Assembly (NCBI GenBank): GCA_900544455.1
Contig: UQVJ01000085.1
Span: 1 to 7,422 of the forward strand
DNA: 7,422 nucleotides
Direction of reading: 5' to 3'
Source: an uncultured Eggerthella sp.
GTDB taxonomy: Bacteria; Actinomycetota; Coriobacteriia; Coriobacteriales; Eggerthellaceae
The translations under genes were made by a program, and so were the position numbers. This document shows positions 6,457 through 7,422 of the stretch, piece by piece (the stretch's first letter is position 1; each line of letters begins with the position of its first letter). The notes below the pieces were generated by a model. The model did no database searches, was not told the origin of the DNA, and saw only the letters and a program-made list of their open reading frames with translations.

Positions 6457-7400
6457 CTAATTGTTCGAATCCTTCTTAAGAAGAGCCGAATCCTTCGGGA
6501 GCACGATGTTCAAGAGGATAGCCACCGCAGCTGCAGCAACGATGCCGGAACCGCCAAAAATAAGACTTACCATCTCAGGCGCGCCGGCCAACACGGCAGG
6601 GTTAGCGCCAATGCCATAGCCTAAGCCAAGAGCTACCGAAACAATGCTGAGATTACGCGAGGTGAGCGGATCGCGCGTAATAAGCTGAATACCGCTAACA
6701 ACAATAGAGGCGAACATGATAACAGCAGCGCCGCCAAGAACCGACTGAGGCATGATCGAAATCACTGCCGCCAGCTTCGGGCACAAGCCACACAGAATCA
6801 AGAAGAGGGCGCCGCACGCCAAAGCTTTGCGATTAACCATCTTAGTCATCGCTACCAAGCCAACGTTCTGGCTGAAAGACGTATTGGGCAAAACGCCGAA
6901 CATAGCGGCAAACGATGAGCCGATGCCGTCACAAACCACGCCACCGGAAAGCTCCTTATCGGTGGCTTCGCGATCCATACCACCCTGAGTTACACCCGAG
7001 ATATCACCGACCGTTTCAACAGCCGTGACAACAAACATGACCAGTACAGGAGCAATAGCACGCATATCGAATACAGGAGCAACGGGCATCAAGGCAGGAA
7101 CGGCGAACCACGACGCTTCCGCCACTTTATCCCAGTTCAGAACCCAAGCTTTGGTGTACTCGACACCTTCGGCGGTAACGCCCGTAGTAGGCAGAACCAA
7201 ACCCATGATGCCCGCAACAACATAGCCCACAATAATGCCGGCCAAAATCGAAGAAGCACTCACAAAACCAGTGGTGGCGTGCTTAACCGCCAAGATGACG
7301 ATCAAAACAACCAACGCCAAACACAGGTTTTCAAGCGAACCAAAGTCAACCGCGCTGTTACCGCCGCCGAAAGCATTAACACCAACACTAATAAGGCTCA
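6457..7400 (-). CDS. NCS2-family purine (xanthine/urate) permease, N-terminus missing
   Basis: The frame is open from the right edge to TAG at 6459-6457 and yields about 313 genuine residues of a membrane protein normally near 430-460 long, so roughly the first four helices are missing. A TTG at 7401-7399 uses the first adapter base and is not a start; the opening xTG-SLISVG matches the internal GLxLIxVG stretch of the family. Seen, counting that codon as 1: Glu129 in VETVGDISG, Asp158 in VVCDGIGS, and SFSQNVGLVAMTK (175-187), which fits the NCS2 signature QNxGxxxxTK. These correspond to E. coli XanQ Glu272, Asp304 and Gln324-Asn325, with 20-residue spacing between the last two preserved. MPQSVLGGAAVIMF (217-230) is also typical. 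Role: proton-coupled uptake of xanthine, urate or a related purine across the cytoplasmic membrane. Its own terminator separates it from mocA; the hydroxylase operon lies beyond on the same strand. Uracil specificity is less likely. Confidence 0.9.
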
Positions 7401-7422
7401 AGATCGGAAGAGCACACGTCTG
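7401..7422. other. Illumina TruSeq adapter remnant at the contig end
   Basis: The terminal 22 bases begin AGATCGGAAGAGC and continue exactly as the TruSeq read-1 adapter known from sequencing kits. They are untrimmed library sequence, not genome. The boundary may be off by one, since base 7401 could by chance also be genomic. Confidence 0.97.

Noticed and set aside
6352..6493. AAGAGCCGAAT occurs twice, near 6353 and near 6482.
   Set aside because: The copies are only 11 bases long, and the second lies inside the permease coding sequence. There is no mobile-element or recombination context.
1..7422. CRISPR arrays, tRNA or rRNA genes, insertion sequences and riboswitches such as the Mo-cofactor or purine type.
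   Set aside because: No repeated spaced units, transposase motifs or conserved RNA patterns were seen. The gaps between genes are too short, and the 5' leader of the permease, where a purine riboswitch might lie, is outside the window.

Overview
The window carries most of a selenium-dependent molybdenum hydroxylase (SDMH) locus from a bacterium, next to part of a purine permease gene. The hydroxylase is a three-subunit enzyme of the xanthine dehydrogenase family, encoded with the accessory genes that define the SDMH group: yqeB, yqeC, an XdhC-type gene and a MocA-type cytidylyltransferase. The layout resembles the Escherichia coli ygfJ/yqeB/yqeC/ygfM/xdhD/xanQ region. Here, however, the FeS and Mo parts are separate proteins rather than fused.

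Layout. On the minus strand, one compact operon runs from about 5633 down past base 1: FAD subunit (5633-4833), [2Fe-2S] subunit (4833-4360), molybdopterin subunit (4367-2076), yqeC (end at 1402, start debatable), yqeB (1414-614), and an xdhC-like gene (599 to beyond the left edge). Junctions overlap by 1, 8 and 13 bases or are only a few bases apart, so translational coupling is likely. A 105-base gap (5634-5738) separates this operon from a divergent plus-strand mocA (5739-6341). A convergent gap (6342-6456) holds a strong intrinsic terminator that serves the minus-strand NCS2 purine permease (6457-7400). The permease is cut off at the right edge.

How the genes fit together (inference from family knowledge). 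The permease would import a purine such as xanthine or urate. The hydroxylase would oxidise it, passing electrons from the Mo site through two [2Fe-2S] clusters to FAD. MocA would convert molybdopterin to the cytosine dinucleotide form. XdhC would assist cofactor sulfuration and insertion. YqeB and YqeC are thought to help install the labile selenium ligand. No selD, tRNA-Sec or SECIS element is visible in the window. Selenium in this family is a labile cofactor, not selenocysteine.

Organism. Strong GGAGG ribosome sites, GTG starts and mid-range GC (judged by eye, not computed) suggest an anaerobic Gram-positive gut-type bacterium, perhaps Coriobacteriia/Eggerthellaceae or Clostridia. This is a low-confidence guess.

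Caveats. The last 22 bases (7401-7422) match the Illumina TruSeq adapter and are not genomic. The apparent TTG start of the permease depends on the first adapter base and is an artefact. Two features deserve a second look: yqeC has no ordinary start codon at its ideal ribosome site (ATC is in place), and the hydroxylase departs from family consensus at several motif positions.
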